A model generated the notes under the pieces. It saw nothing but the letters and a program-made list of their open reading frames with translations, ran no database searches and had not been told where the DNA came from. DNA of 64,000 nt from contig CAVVAR010000001.1 of assembly GCA_963746315.1 (NCBI GenBank), positions 124,001 through 188,000 on the forward strand, written 5' to 3'. The position numbers and the translations under genes are program-made. This document shows, piece by piece, positions 32,312 through 40,373 of the stretch (positions are counted from its first letter, which is position 1; each line of letters opens with the position of its first letter). The stretch comes from Ga0077555 sp963746315 (GTDB lineage Bacteria; Pseudomonadota; Alphaproteobacteria; Rhizobiales; Hyphomicrobiaceae).

Positions 32312-33370
32312 ATGAGCGACATGCGCGACGAGATGCTGAGGACCCTCGACCGGATCGTCGAGGATACGGTGACGACAGCGCTGCGGGAGGCAGCCGACGA
32401 GAAGGCCAGCGGGGGCGGTGGCGCCAAGGGCGACGCGACGGCGCCGTTGTGGGCGGCGCTGGTGGATGCAGGCATTACGGCGATCGGCGGGGGCGGCGAG
32501 GACGACGTCTCTTTCGCGGATGCGATGGAGCTGGTGCGGCGGGCCGGCTATCACGCGCTGCCGGTGCCGCTGGCTGAGACGATCGTCGCGCGGCGGCTGC
32601 TGGCGAGGGCTGGCATCGCCGGCCCAGAGGGTGCGATCACGCTCGCGGTGCCGGGCGCTGGCGCGTTGCCGGCCGAGGCAGGCGGGAAACTCACAGGTGT
32701 CCTTCAGAGCGTGCCGTACGGGCGTGTCGCAGCGCATGCCGTGGTGGCGACCGAGGGGCGATTGCATCTCGTCGACATTCGCGACGCGCTGATGACGCGT
32801 GGGACGAACATGGCGGGCGAGCCGCGCGATGCGATCGATATGTCGCGCGGCAGAGTGATCGGAACGGCCGAGATGGCAAGCGCGATCGGCGAGCTCGAAG
32901 CGGCTGGAGCGCTGGTGCGCGCGGTAGCGATTTCGGGCTCTCTTGCAGCGTGTCTCGATCATTCGCTGACGTGGGTCGCGGATCGGGTTCAGTTCGGCAA
33001 GCCAATCGGCAAGCACCAAGCGGTGCAGCACCTGATGGCCCAACTCGCGGAAGAAACGGCTGCGGCCGGCGCGGCTGCGGATCTCGCGATCGAGGCGAGC
33101 GCGAAGGGACCAGCGCGCTTCGAGGTCGCGATTGCCAAAGCTCGCGCCGGGGAGGCGGCTGGCAAGGCGGCAAACATCGCGCACGCGACGTTTGGCGCGA
33201 TGGGCTTTACCAGAGAGCACATTTTGCACTATACAACTCGAAGGCTGTGGGCGTGGCGGAACGAGTTCGGCTCCGAGGTCTATTGGCAGGCGGAGATTGG
33301 GCGGGTTGCGACTCGCGGCGGAAGCAAGGCGCTGTGGCCACTGCTCACCGGTGAGTTGGGCAGGGGATAG
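32312..33370 (+). CDS. acyl-CoA dehydrogenase, smaller subunit of a pair
   Basis: A 352-residue acyl-CoA dehydrogenase-fold protein. The N-terminal half is diverged and Ala/Gly-rich (residues 30-50 include a GGGG run). The C-terminal helical domain is better conserved: WVADRVQFGKPIGKHQAVQHLMAQLAEE and the C-terminal RRLWAWRNEFGSEVYWQAEIGR. It has no clear FAD-binding MTEP-like motif equivalent to that in the preceding gene, which suggests the two proteins share flavin sites in a heteromer. ATG 32312 has AGGAG six bases upstream (32301-32305), formed at the end of the tandem repeats. Confidence 0.9.
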   Translation: MSDMRDEMLRTLDRIVEDTVTTALREAADEKASGGGGAKGDATAPLWAALVDAGITAIGGGGEDDVSFADAMELVRRAGYHALPVPLAETIVARRLLARAGIAGPEGAITLAVPGAGALPAEAGGKLTGVLQSVPYGRVAAHAVVATEGRLHLVDIRDALMTRGTNMAGEPRDAIDMSRGRVIGTAEMASAIGELEAAGALVRAVAISGSLAACLDHSLTWVADRVQFGKPIGKHQAVQHLMAQLAEETAAAGAAADLAIEASAKGPARFEVAIAKARAGEAAGKAANIAHATFGAMGFTREHILHYTTRRLWAWRNEFGSEVYWQAEIGRVATRGGSKALWPLLTGELGRG

Positions 33371-34085
33371 GCGCGACTGTCGATGTTCCGACGATGCGCG
33401 GGGGGGCGACGAAGGCCGAGCCTGTGTGGAAGCCGGATGCGCTGAGCGCTGAGTTTCGACGGATTGACACATTCGGGCCGTACGAAAGGTATTTTCGCAT
33501 TCGAAGTTCGATACTCCAGGTCTCCGCGCGCTGCGGAGATAACGGGAGCGTGCATTCTTTTCGGTGTTACTTTCTCGACACGAACATTGCAATTGAGCCG
33601 CCGGCACCACATTTCATATTTAATCGGAACGAGAATCGGCGACCTTCGGTGGAAGGCTCTGTCTCGTCATGACTGGCTGAGGCTGGTCGAGGCGGGTTCG
33701 TGCCCAGGGGAATGGGTCCCCAATAGACTGATTCGTCGAGACGCGCACCGGTTTGGCGGCGCCCGAATCCGCGAGCCCGCCAATGGCGGGCGACAGTGCC
33801 GCAGATAGGACCTGAGGCCAGTTCCCCCGCTCAAGCGTTGTGTAGCCGCAGAACGAACGGTGCCAAGGAAGGCGCCATTCGGCGGCCAACAATTTTAGCA
33901 AAGTCTCTGAACGCGGGCAGGACATGACACATTTTGAGGCAGTTCCGGCCATCACGGGGACTTCAAGTTGGGATAGGATGTATATGTCGAGACGAGAATG
34001 ACGGGACGGATGGCATTCGGCCATGGAGGGGCGGGCTAACGAAGCGAGATGAAAACCTGAGATCCAACCACCGCAGGGCAATGAA
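33371..34085 (+). other. long intergenic region upstream of prkA
   Basis: About 715 bases, lower in G+C than the surroundings, between the acyl-CoA dehydrogenase and prkA. No reading frame in it has convincing codon bias or family features. A weak sigma-70-like pair is present at 33464-33469 (TTGACA) and 33488-33493 (GGTATT), 18 bases apart, far from prkA. It may hold stress-responsive promoters for the prkA block, a small RNA, or decayed sequence; I cannot tell which. Confidence 0.5.
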
Positions 34086-36032
34086 ATGGCGACGGGCAGC
34101 GAGATCTTCGACCTTTACTCTCAGACATATGACCGGCAAAAGCAGGTTGTGATGTCGATCCGGGAGTACCTCGAGGGGTGTAGCAAGGACCCCACGATGT
34201 ACGCCAGTGCCGCTGAGCGGATGCTGGCCGCAATCGGCGAGCCCCGCGTGGTCAATACTGCAGACGACCCGCGACTCGGCCGCATCTTCATGAACCGGAC
34301 AATCAAGGTTTATCCGGCATTCGACGACTTCTATGGCCTGGAGGAGACGATCGAAAGGATCGTCGGCTACTTCCGGCATGCCGCGCAGGGGCTCGAGGAG
34401 CGCAAGCAGATCCTCTATCTGCTCGGGCCAGTCGGCGGCGGAAAATCCTCGCTGGCCGAGCGGCTCAAGGATCTGATGGAGCAACGTCCGATCTACGTGC
34501 TGAAGGCCGGGGACGAGGTGAGCCCGATCTTCGAGAGCCCGCTCGGATTGTTCAACCCCGACACCATGGGGCAGATGCTCGAGGAGAAGTATCAGCTGCC
34601 GCGCCGGGCGCTGACCGGGTTCATCAGCCCTTGGGCGGTGAAGCGCCTCGACGAGTTCGGCGGTGACATTTCGAAGTTCACCGTCGTCAAGCTCTATCCG
34701 TCAAAGCTCCGGCAGATCGCGATTGCGAAAACCGAGCCAGGCGACGAGAACAACCAGGATATCTCGGCGCTGGTCGGCAAGGTGGATATCCGGCGGCTGG
34801 AGCATTACGGCCAGAACGACGCCGATGCCTACTCGTACTCGGGCGGCCTCAACCGTACGACCCAGGGCCTGCTCGAGTTTGTCGAGATGTTCAAGGCGCC
34901 GCTGAAGATGCTGCATCCGTTGCTGACGGCAACGCAGGATCGTACCTACGTCGGCACCGAGAACGTGGGCGCGCTGCCCTACCAGGGCATCATCGTCGCT
35001 CACTCCAACGAGAGCGAATGGCAATCGTTCCGAGCCAATCGCACGAACGAGGCGTTCCTCGACCGTATCTGCGTGATCAAGGTGCCGTACTGCCTGCGTG
35101 TCCAGGAGGAGCGGCAGATCTACGAGAAGCTGATGAAGGCGTCGGAGTTGGCGAACGCGCCGTGCGCACCGTTCACGCTCGAGATGCTGGCGCAGTTCTC
35201 TGTGCTGTCGCGGCTCAAGGAGCACGAGAACTCGCAGCTTTACTCGAAGATGCGCGTCTACGATGGGGACAGCCTCAAAGACACCGATCCTCAAGCGCGC
35301 ACCATGCAGGAATATCGCGACGCCGCGGGCGTAACGGAGGGCATGGACGGTGCCTCGACGCGTTTTGCCTACAAGATCCTGTCGGAGACGTTCAATTTCG
35401 ATAGTCACGAGATTGGTGCCGATCCCGTCCACCTGATGTTCGTGCTGGAGCAATCCATCAAGCGCGAGCAGATGCCGGAAGACACGGAAAGCCGCTATCT
35501 CGAGTTCATCAAGGAGGAGTTGGCGCCGCGCTACGCCGAGTTCGTCGGGAACGAGATCCAGAAGGCCTATCTCGAGAGCTACAACGACTACGGGCAGAAC
35601 CTTTTCGACCGGTACGTGGCTTATGCCGACTCGTGGATCGAGGATCACGACTTCAAGGATCCCGACACGGGGCAGTTGATGAGCCGCGAGCTGCTCGACC
35701 AGGAGTTGTCCAAGATCGAGAAGCCGGCCGGGATCGCCAACCCCAAGGACTTCCGCTACGAGGTGGTCAAGTTCTCACTCCGGGCGCGCGCCCGGAACGG
35801 GGGCAAGAATCCGGATTGGACGAGCTACGAGAAGATCCGCGACGTCATCGAGCGGCGCATGTTCAGCCAGGTCGAGGATCTGCTGCCGGTGATCTCGTTC
35901 GGTGCCAAGCGCGACTCCGACTCCGAGAGGAAGCATCACGATTTCGTCGAGCGGATGGTGTCTCGCGGCTACACGCAGCGCCAGGTGCGCCGTCTCGTCG
36001 AGTGGTACATGCGGGTGAAGAAGGCTGGTTGA
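34086..36032 (+). CDS. prkA: PrkA family serine protein kinase (AAA-type)
   Basis: A 648-residue protein with the Walker A loop GPVGGGKS at residues 114-121 and the long PrkA C-terminal domain (KRDSDSERKHHDFVERMVSRGYTQRQVRRLVEW). It is YeaG in E. coli, where it acts in nutrient and stress responses, and PrkA in Bacillus, linked to sporulation and ATP-dependent proteolysis. Length matches the family. It is the first gene of a conserved trio with YeaH and SpoVR. ATG 34086 follows AGGGCAATGAA. Confidence 0.97.
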   Translation: MATGSEIFDLYSQTYDRQKQVVMSIREYLEGCSKDPTMYASAAERMLAAIGEPRVVNTADDPRLGRIFMNRTIKVYPAFDDFYGLEETIERIVGYFRHAAQGLEERKQILYLLGPVGGGKSSLAERLKDLMEQRPIYVLKAGDEVSPIFESPLGLFNPDTMGQMLEEKYQLPRRALTGFISPWAVKRLDEFGGDISKFTVVKLYPSKLRQIAIAKTEPGDENNQDISALVGKVDIRRLEHYGQNDADAYSYSGGLNRTTQGLLEFVEMFKAPLKMLHPLLTATQDRTYVGTENVGALPYQGIIVAHSNESEWQSFRANRTNEAFLDRICVIKVPYCLRVQEERQIYEKLMKASELANAPCAPFTLEMLAQFSVLSRLKEHENSQLYSKMRVYDGDSLKDTDPQARTMQEYRDAAGVTEGMDGASTRFAYKILSETFNFDSHEIGADPVHLMFVLEQSIKREQMPEDTESRYLEFIKEELAPRYAEFVGNEIQKAYLESYNDYGQNLFDRYVAYADSWIEDHDFKDPDTGQLMSRELLDQELSKIEKPAGIANPKDFRYEVVKFSLRARARNGGKNPDWTSYEKIRDVIERRMFSQVEDLLPVISFGAKRDSDSERKHHDFVERMVSRGYTQRQVRRLVEWYMRVKKAG

Positions 36033-36037
36033 TGCGA

Positions 36038-36130
36038 GGCAATAGGCAGTCGGGCAATTGGCAATAGGCAGTGGGGCGCCGCGGATACGGCAACCCACGT
36101 GCCACTTGCCCGTCCCGACTGCCTATCGCC
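36038..36130 (+). repeat. GGCAATAGGCAGT repeat, direct and inverted copies
   Basis: GGCAATAGGCAGTCGGG at 36038-36054 and GGCAATAGGCAGTGGGG at 36060-36076 are direct copies (16 of 17 match). CCCGACTGCCTATCGCC at 36114-36130 is the inverted copy (16 of 17 match to the first). The arms can form a long stem-loop between prkA and yeaH. Confidence 0.8.
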
Positions 36131-36168
36131 TACTGCCGTCTCCCTCGCGAAGCGGAGCTTTGCCCTCC

Positions 36169-37446
36169 ATGAACATTGTCGATCGCCGCCTCAATCCGAA
36201 ATCCAAGAGCCTCGGCAACCGCCAGCGTTTCGTCCGGCGTGCCAAGGCCGACATCCGCGATGCGGTCAAGGACGCGCTCAAGAAGCGCAAGGTCACGGAG
36301 GTCGAGGGCTCGGAGAAGATCACCATTCGTTCGAAGAGCGTGCGCGAGCCGTCGTTCAACCACGGTCGCGACGGGGGCGTGCGCGATTACGTGCTGCCCG
36401 GCAACCAGGACTATAAGGCCGGCGATCTCATCCCGAAGCCGCAAGGCGGCGGTGGCGGTGGACGCGGAGGAAAGGCGAGCGCCGACGGATCGGGCGAGGA
36501 CGATTTCGTCTTCACGCTGTCGAAGGACGAGTTTCTCGACGTGTTCTTCGAGGATCTCAAGCTGCCAAATCTCGTAAAGAATCGGCTCAAGGACCTGAAG
36601 AACCCCTTGCCGCAGCGCGCTGGCTTTACGTCCGATGGCCCGCCCGCGAAGCTGGCACGTATCCGGACACTGCGACGGAGCCTTGCGCGGCGCATTGCAC
36701 TGAAGCGGCCGAAAACCGAGGACATGGCGCGACTCGAGGAGGAGATCGCCCGACACGAGGCAGAGACGCCGCCCAACGAGGTGTTGATCGCGGAGCTGAA
36801 GGCACGACTGGCGCGGATGACGCGCATGCGCCAGACGATCGCCTACGTCGACCCGATCGATCTGCAGTACAATCGTTTCGAAAAGGTGCCGCGCCCGACG
36901 ACGCAGGCGGTCATGTTCTGCATGATGGATGCCTCGGCCTCGATGACGGAGAATCTGAAGGATCTGGCCAAGCGCTTCTTCATGCTGCTGCACGTGTTCC
37001 TGTCGCGGCACTACAAGGAAGTGCACGTGGTGTTCATCCGGCATACGTCGACGGCGGCGGAGGTGGACGAGGACACGTTCTTCCGCGGCGTCGAGACCGG
37101 TGGCACGGTGATCTCGACGGCACTTGAGGAGATGGACCGGATAGTCAAGGAGCGATACTCGCCTGCCGACTGGAACATCTATGCGGCGCAGGCCTCGGAC
37201 GGCGACAATATTCCGGACGACATGGGACACTGCATCGATCTCGTCGAGAATGCGTTGCTACCGGCAAGCCAGTACTTCGCCTATATCGAGGTGAGCGAGC
37301 ATTCGGGGCCGGGCGAGACGATCGTCTGGCACGGCTACACGGAGCTCGCCCAACGGCACAAGCATTTCGCCATGCGGCGGGTGACCAATCCCGGCGAGAT
37401 CTTCCCCGTGTTCCACGAGCTGTTCTCGAGCTCGGCCAGCGCCTGA
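36169..37446 (+). CDS. yeaH: YeaH/YhbH family protein (DUF444) with VWA-like domain
   Basis: A 425-residue DUF444 protein. The N-terminal half is basic and has a Gly-rich linker (residues 93-101). A von Willebrand A-like domain carries the metal-ion site DASAS at 254-258, and ASDGDN later. Its E. coli homologue YeaH is co-expressed with YeaG (PrkA) under stress and nitrogen starvation and is thought to be its partner. ATG 36169 gives the conserved MNIVDRRLNPKSKS start; longer frames begin inside the repeat. The gap to prkA (136 bases) is filled by the GGCAATAGGCAGT element. Confidence 0.95.
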   Translation: MNIVDRRLNPKSKSLGNRQRFVRRAKADIRDAVKDALKKRKVTEVEGSEKITIRSKSVREPSFNHGRDGGVRDYVLPGNQDYKAGDLIPKPQGGGGGGRGGKASADGSGEDDFVFTLSKDEFLDVFFEDLKLPNLVKNRLKDLKNPLPQRAGFTSDGPPAKLARIRTLRRSLARRIALKRPKTEDMARLEEEIARHEAETPPNEVLIAELKARLARMTRMRQTIAYVDPIDLQYNRFEKVPRPTTQAVMFCMMDASASMTENLKDLAKRFFMLLHVFLSRHYKEVHVVFIRHTSTAAEVDEDTFFRGVETGGTVISTALEEMDRIVKERYSPADWNIYAAQASDGDNIPDDMGHCIDLVENALLPASQYFAYIEVSEHSGPGETIVWHGYTELAQRHKHFAMRRVTNPGEIFPVFHELFSSSASA

Positions 37447-37470
37447 GGGCCGAACAAGGAGATTTGACGC

Positions 37471-39009
37471 ATGGTGGCGCTTGCGAACAAGCCCCTCTTC
37501 GACGGGCCCGAGTGGAACTTCGAGCTGATCGGGCGCACGTACGATGCGATCGAGGAGATCGGCGTCGGCGAGATGGGGCTGTCGCTCTACAAGAACCAGA
37601 TCGAGGTGATCACGGCCGAGCAGATGCTCGATGCGTATTCGTCGATCGGCATGCCGCAAATGTACCGGCACTGGTCGTTCGGCAAGCGCTTCGCGCGCGA
37701 CGAGATGATGTACAAGAAGGGCGCGCGCAGCCTCGCGTTCGAGATCGTCATCAACTCTGATCCGTGCATCAACTACATCATGGAGGAGAACTCCATGACG
37801 ATGCAGTGCCTGGTGATGGCGCATGCCGCCATGGGGCATAACCACTTCTTCAAGAACAACTATCTGTTCAAGCAATGGACCCAGGCCGACGCCATCCTGG
37901 AGTACCTCGCGTTCGCCAAGCGTTTCGTTGCGGAGTGCGAGGAGAAGGTGGGGCTCGGGCCGGTGGAGGCGGTGCTCGACGCGGCGCATGCGCTGATGAA
38001 CCAGGGCGTGAGCCGCACAGCGGGCGCGCGCCGGCGGTTCGATCCGCGCAAAGAGCGCGAGCGCGAGCAGGCGCGGCGCGACTACGAGATCGAGATCTAC
38101 AACGAGCTGTGGCGGACGCTGCCGAACGCGCCGAAGAAGGAGGATGAGCGGGAGGACGAGAACAAGGCCGAGCAGCGCGCGCTGCTGCTGCCCGAGGAGA
38201 ACCTGCTTTATTTCCTCGAGAAGAATGCGCCGAAGCTCGAAGGCTGGAAGCGCGAGCTGATCCGTATCGTCCGCGTGCTGGCGCAGTATTTCTATCCGCA
38301 GCGGCAAACCAAGGTGATGAACGAGGGCTGCGCCACGTTCTGCCACTACGAGATCATGAACCGCATGTACGAGAAGGGGCAGGTGACCGAGGGCTCGATG
38401 CTCGAGTTCGCGCACATGCACGCGGCGGTGGTCTATCAGCCCGGCTTCAACGATAAGCACTACGGCGGGCTCAACCCGTATGCGCTCGGCTATGCGATGA
38501 TGCGGGACATCAAGCGGATCTGCCTCGAACCGTCGGACGAGGACATGCGCTGGTTCCCCGATATCGCCGGCAATCAGGACCCGATGGGGACGCTGCGCGA
38601 GGCATGGGCCAACTACCGCGACGAGAGCTTCGTGCTGCAGTTCCTGTCGCCCAAGGTGATGCGCGATTTCCGGCTGTTCCACTTGAAGAACGATGCGGAC
38701 AACCCCGCGATGCGAGTGGAGGCGATCCACGACGAGCAGGGCTATCGCAAGGTTCGGCGGATGCTTGCCCGGCAGTACGACGTGTCGACGCAAGACCCGG
38801 ATATCCAGGTGACAGATGCCGATCTCGCGGGGAGCCGCCGGCTGGTGCTCACGCATTTCGTGCGCGACGGCATCCTGCTCGACAAGGAGGAGTGCGACCG
38901 CACGCTGATGCATGTGGCGCGGCTCTGGGGATACCGGGTGCGGCTCGTCGAGCAGGATGCGGCGAGTGGCCGGAAGATCCGCGAGCACGAGACGCTGCCG
39001 CTGCCGTGA
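37471..39009 (+). CDS. spoVR: SpoVR family protein
   Basis: A 512-residue SpoVR/YcgB protein, the third member of the prkA-yeaH-spoVR trio. The start is ATG 37471 with AAGGAGA upstream. Family landmarks: MPQMYRHWSFGKRFARDEMMYKKG, NEGCATFCHYEIMNRMYEKG (the C/H-rich region), YQPGFNDKHYGGLNPYALGYAMMRDI. Named for a role in Bacillus spore cortex formation, but it is widespread in non-sporulating Proteobacteria, where it is linked to stress survival. The molecular function is unknown. Confidence 0.96.
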   Translation: MVALANKPLFDGPEWNFELIGRTYDAIEEIGVGEMGLSLYKNQIEVITAEQMLDAYSSIGMPQMYRHWSFGKRFARDEMMYKKGARSLAFEIVINSDPCINYIMEENSMTMQCLVMAHAAMGHNHFFKNNYLFKQWTQADAILEYLAFAKRFVAECEEKVGLGPVEAVLDAAHALMNQGVSRTAGARRRFDPRKEREREQARRDYEIEIYNELWRTLPNAPKKEDEREDENKAEQRALLLPEENLLYFLEKNAPKLEGWKRELIRIVRVLAQYFYPQRQTKVMNEGCATFCHYEIMNRMYEKGQVTEGSMLEFAHMHAAVVYQPGFNDKHYGGLNPYALGYAMMRDIKRICLEPSDEDMRWFPDIAGNQDPMGTLREAWANYRDESFVLQFLSPKVMRDFRLFHLKNDADNPAMRVEAIHDEQGYRKVRRMLARQYDVSTQDPDIQVTDADLAGSRRLVLTHFVRDGILLDKEECDRTLMHVARLWGYRVRLVEQDAASGRKIREHETLPLP

Positions 39010-39108
39010 CGGCTTCGTTTACGCCGTTAAGATCTCGTTAGCCGAATTGCACGACCTTTCCGCGAGCGAGCGGTCACGGCGGCCGCCGAGCAGGCGGGGG
39101 CGGATGCG

Positions 39109-39330
39109 ATGGCGCTGGATGGGCTCGATCGCGCGGATTTCCTCGGGGACGACCGGCTGAGGGGACGGGCAGACGTCGACGGGCGGTGGACGGCCATCAA
39201 TCGCGATATCGCGCAGGGCGCCGAGACGGCCGCGCTGGCGGCGGGGCTGCACCATCAGGCGGCGGCGTTGATCGGGGCGATCGAGGACGAGGTTGCGGCG
39301 ATCTCGGTGCTGCTTGGGCGAAGTCGGTAA
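39109..39330 (+). CDS. possible small alpha-helical protein
   Basis: A 73-residue frame after spoVR with codon bias like the surrounding genes. Its second half (AAALAAGLHHQAAALIGAIED) is Ala-rich and predicted helical. No recognisable domain, and the ribosome-binding site is weak (GGGGGCGG). It could be a real short gene in the spoVR transcript or chance coding in GC-rich DNA. Confidence 0.4.
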   Translation: MALDGLDRADFLGDDRLRGRADVDGRWTAINRDIAQGAETAALAAGLHHQAAALIGAIEDEVAAISVLLGRSR

Positions 39331-39351
39331 CGAGGCGGCTCGGTCCCACCA

Positions 39352-40311
39352 TTACAGCGGGACGACGATGCCGCGGTGCGCGAGGTAAGCCAGACCGAGC
39401 GTGACCGTGACGACCGACAGGACCGTCGAGACGGCAACGGCGGCCGAGATGGAGCCGACGGCGCGATCATAGCGGGCGGCGAAAATGAAGGCATTGGCGC
39501 CGACCGGCATCGCCACATAGATCACCAGGGCGCCCGCCCAGATGCGCGGCAGCTCGAAAACCTCGGTCGCCAGCCAGAAGGCGAGCGCCGGGTAGAGCAC
39601 CAGCTTCAAGATGCAGAGCGTAGCGACGCTCGAGGCCTGCCCGCGGATCTCGTAGGCGGCGAGCGACATGCCGAGCGCGAACAGCGAAACGGGAATGGCG
39701 GCGCCGGCGAGAAGGTCGATCAACCGCGCGGCGACGGGTGGTATCGCGATGCCCGTGGCGTTCCAGGCCAGGCCGGCGGCGAGCGCGAGAATCAACGGAT
39801 TGCGGGCGACGTCGAGCAGGACGGCGCCGAGGGCGCGGAGACCGGCGCGGCCCTTGTCGCGGGTGAAGAGGCCCATGTGCAGCGTGCCGAACAGCCAGAG
39901 CAGCACGGTCTCGCAGGTCGCGAGAAAGGCCATCGGCGTCGCGGCCTCGGGGCCGAGGGCGAGCAGGATGACGGGGAAACCCAGCATGACGCCGTTCGAG
40001 AAGCAGGCGCCCATGGCGAAGGACGGGGTGTCCTCGGCGGGGCGTCGCAATACGAGGCGGGTGGCGAGCACGGCCAGGAGCCATGTGGCGGCGATGCCGG
40101 CGACGTAGGTGAGGACTAGCCAGAGCGGCGAAACGGGCACCTCGCCGACGCCGGCCATGGCGCGGAAGAGCAGCGCCGGCATAGCGACCTTGTAGCCGAA
40201 CATGGCGAGGACGCGCGGCGCCGCGGCATCGAGGATGCGGCCTTTCGCAGCCAAGAAGCCAAGCCCGATGAGCCCGAAGACGGGCGCTATCAGGGCGATG
40301 ATTTCGAGCAT
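39352..40311 (-). CDS. AEC family permease (auxin efflux carrier type)
   Basis: A 319-residue inner-membrane protein with about ten hydrophobic helices, ending in VTLGLAYLAHRGIVVPL. The N-terminus MLEIIALIAPVFGLIGLGFLAAK and the central GNPLIL-like segment (ARNPLILALAAGLAWN) are typical of the bacterial AEC family, which includes MdcF malonate transporters. The substrate may be a carboxylate; it cannot be told from sequence. It lies 62 bases after the large acyltransferase fusion on the same strand. Confidence 0.92.
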   Translation of the reverse strand: MLEIIALIAPVFGLIGLGFLAAKGRILDAAAPRVLAMFGYKVAMPALLFRAMAGVGEVPVSPLWLVLTYVAGIAATWLLAVLATRLVLRRPAEDTPSFAMGACFSNGVMLGFPVILLALGPEAATPMAFLATCETVLLWLFGTLHMGLFTRDKGRAGLRALGAVLLDVARNPLILALAAGLAWNATGIAIPPVAARLIDLLAGAAIPVSLFALGMSLAAYEIRGQASSVATLCILKLVLYPALAFWLATEVFELPRIWAGALVIYVAMPVGANAFIFAARYDRAVGSISAAVAVSTVLSVVTVTLGLAYLAHRGIVVPL

Positions 40312-40373
40312 GGGAGGGATCGATTCGGGCGAGGACGGACCCTTCTGTTACCAGGGCCCGCCGCCAGATGCCA

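Noticed and set aside
33464..33808. 114-residue plus-strand frame upstream of prkA
   Set aside because: No domain, ribosome-binding site or codon bias.
33620..34081. 153-residue minus-strand frame upstream of prkA
   Set aside because: Has no recognisable motif, weak codon bias and no good start; kept only as part of the unexplained region.
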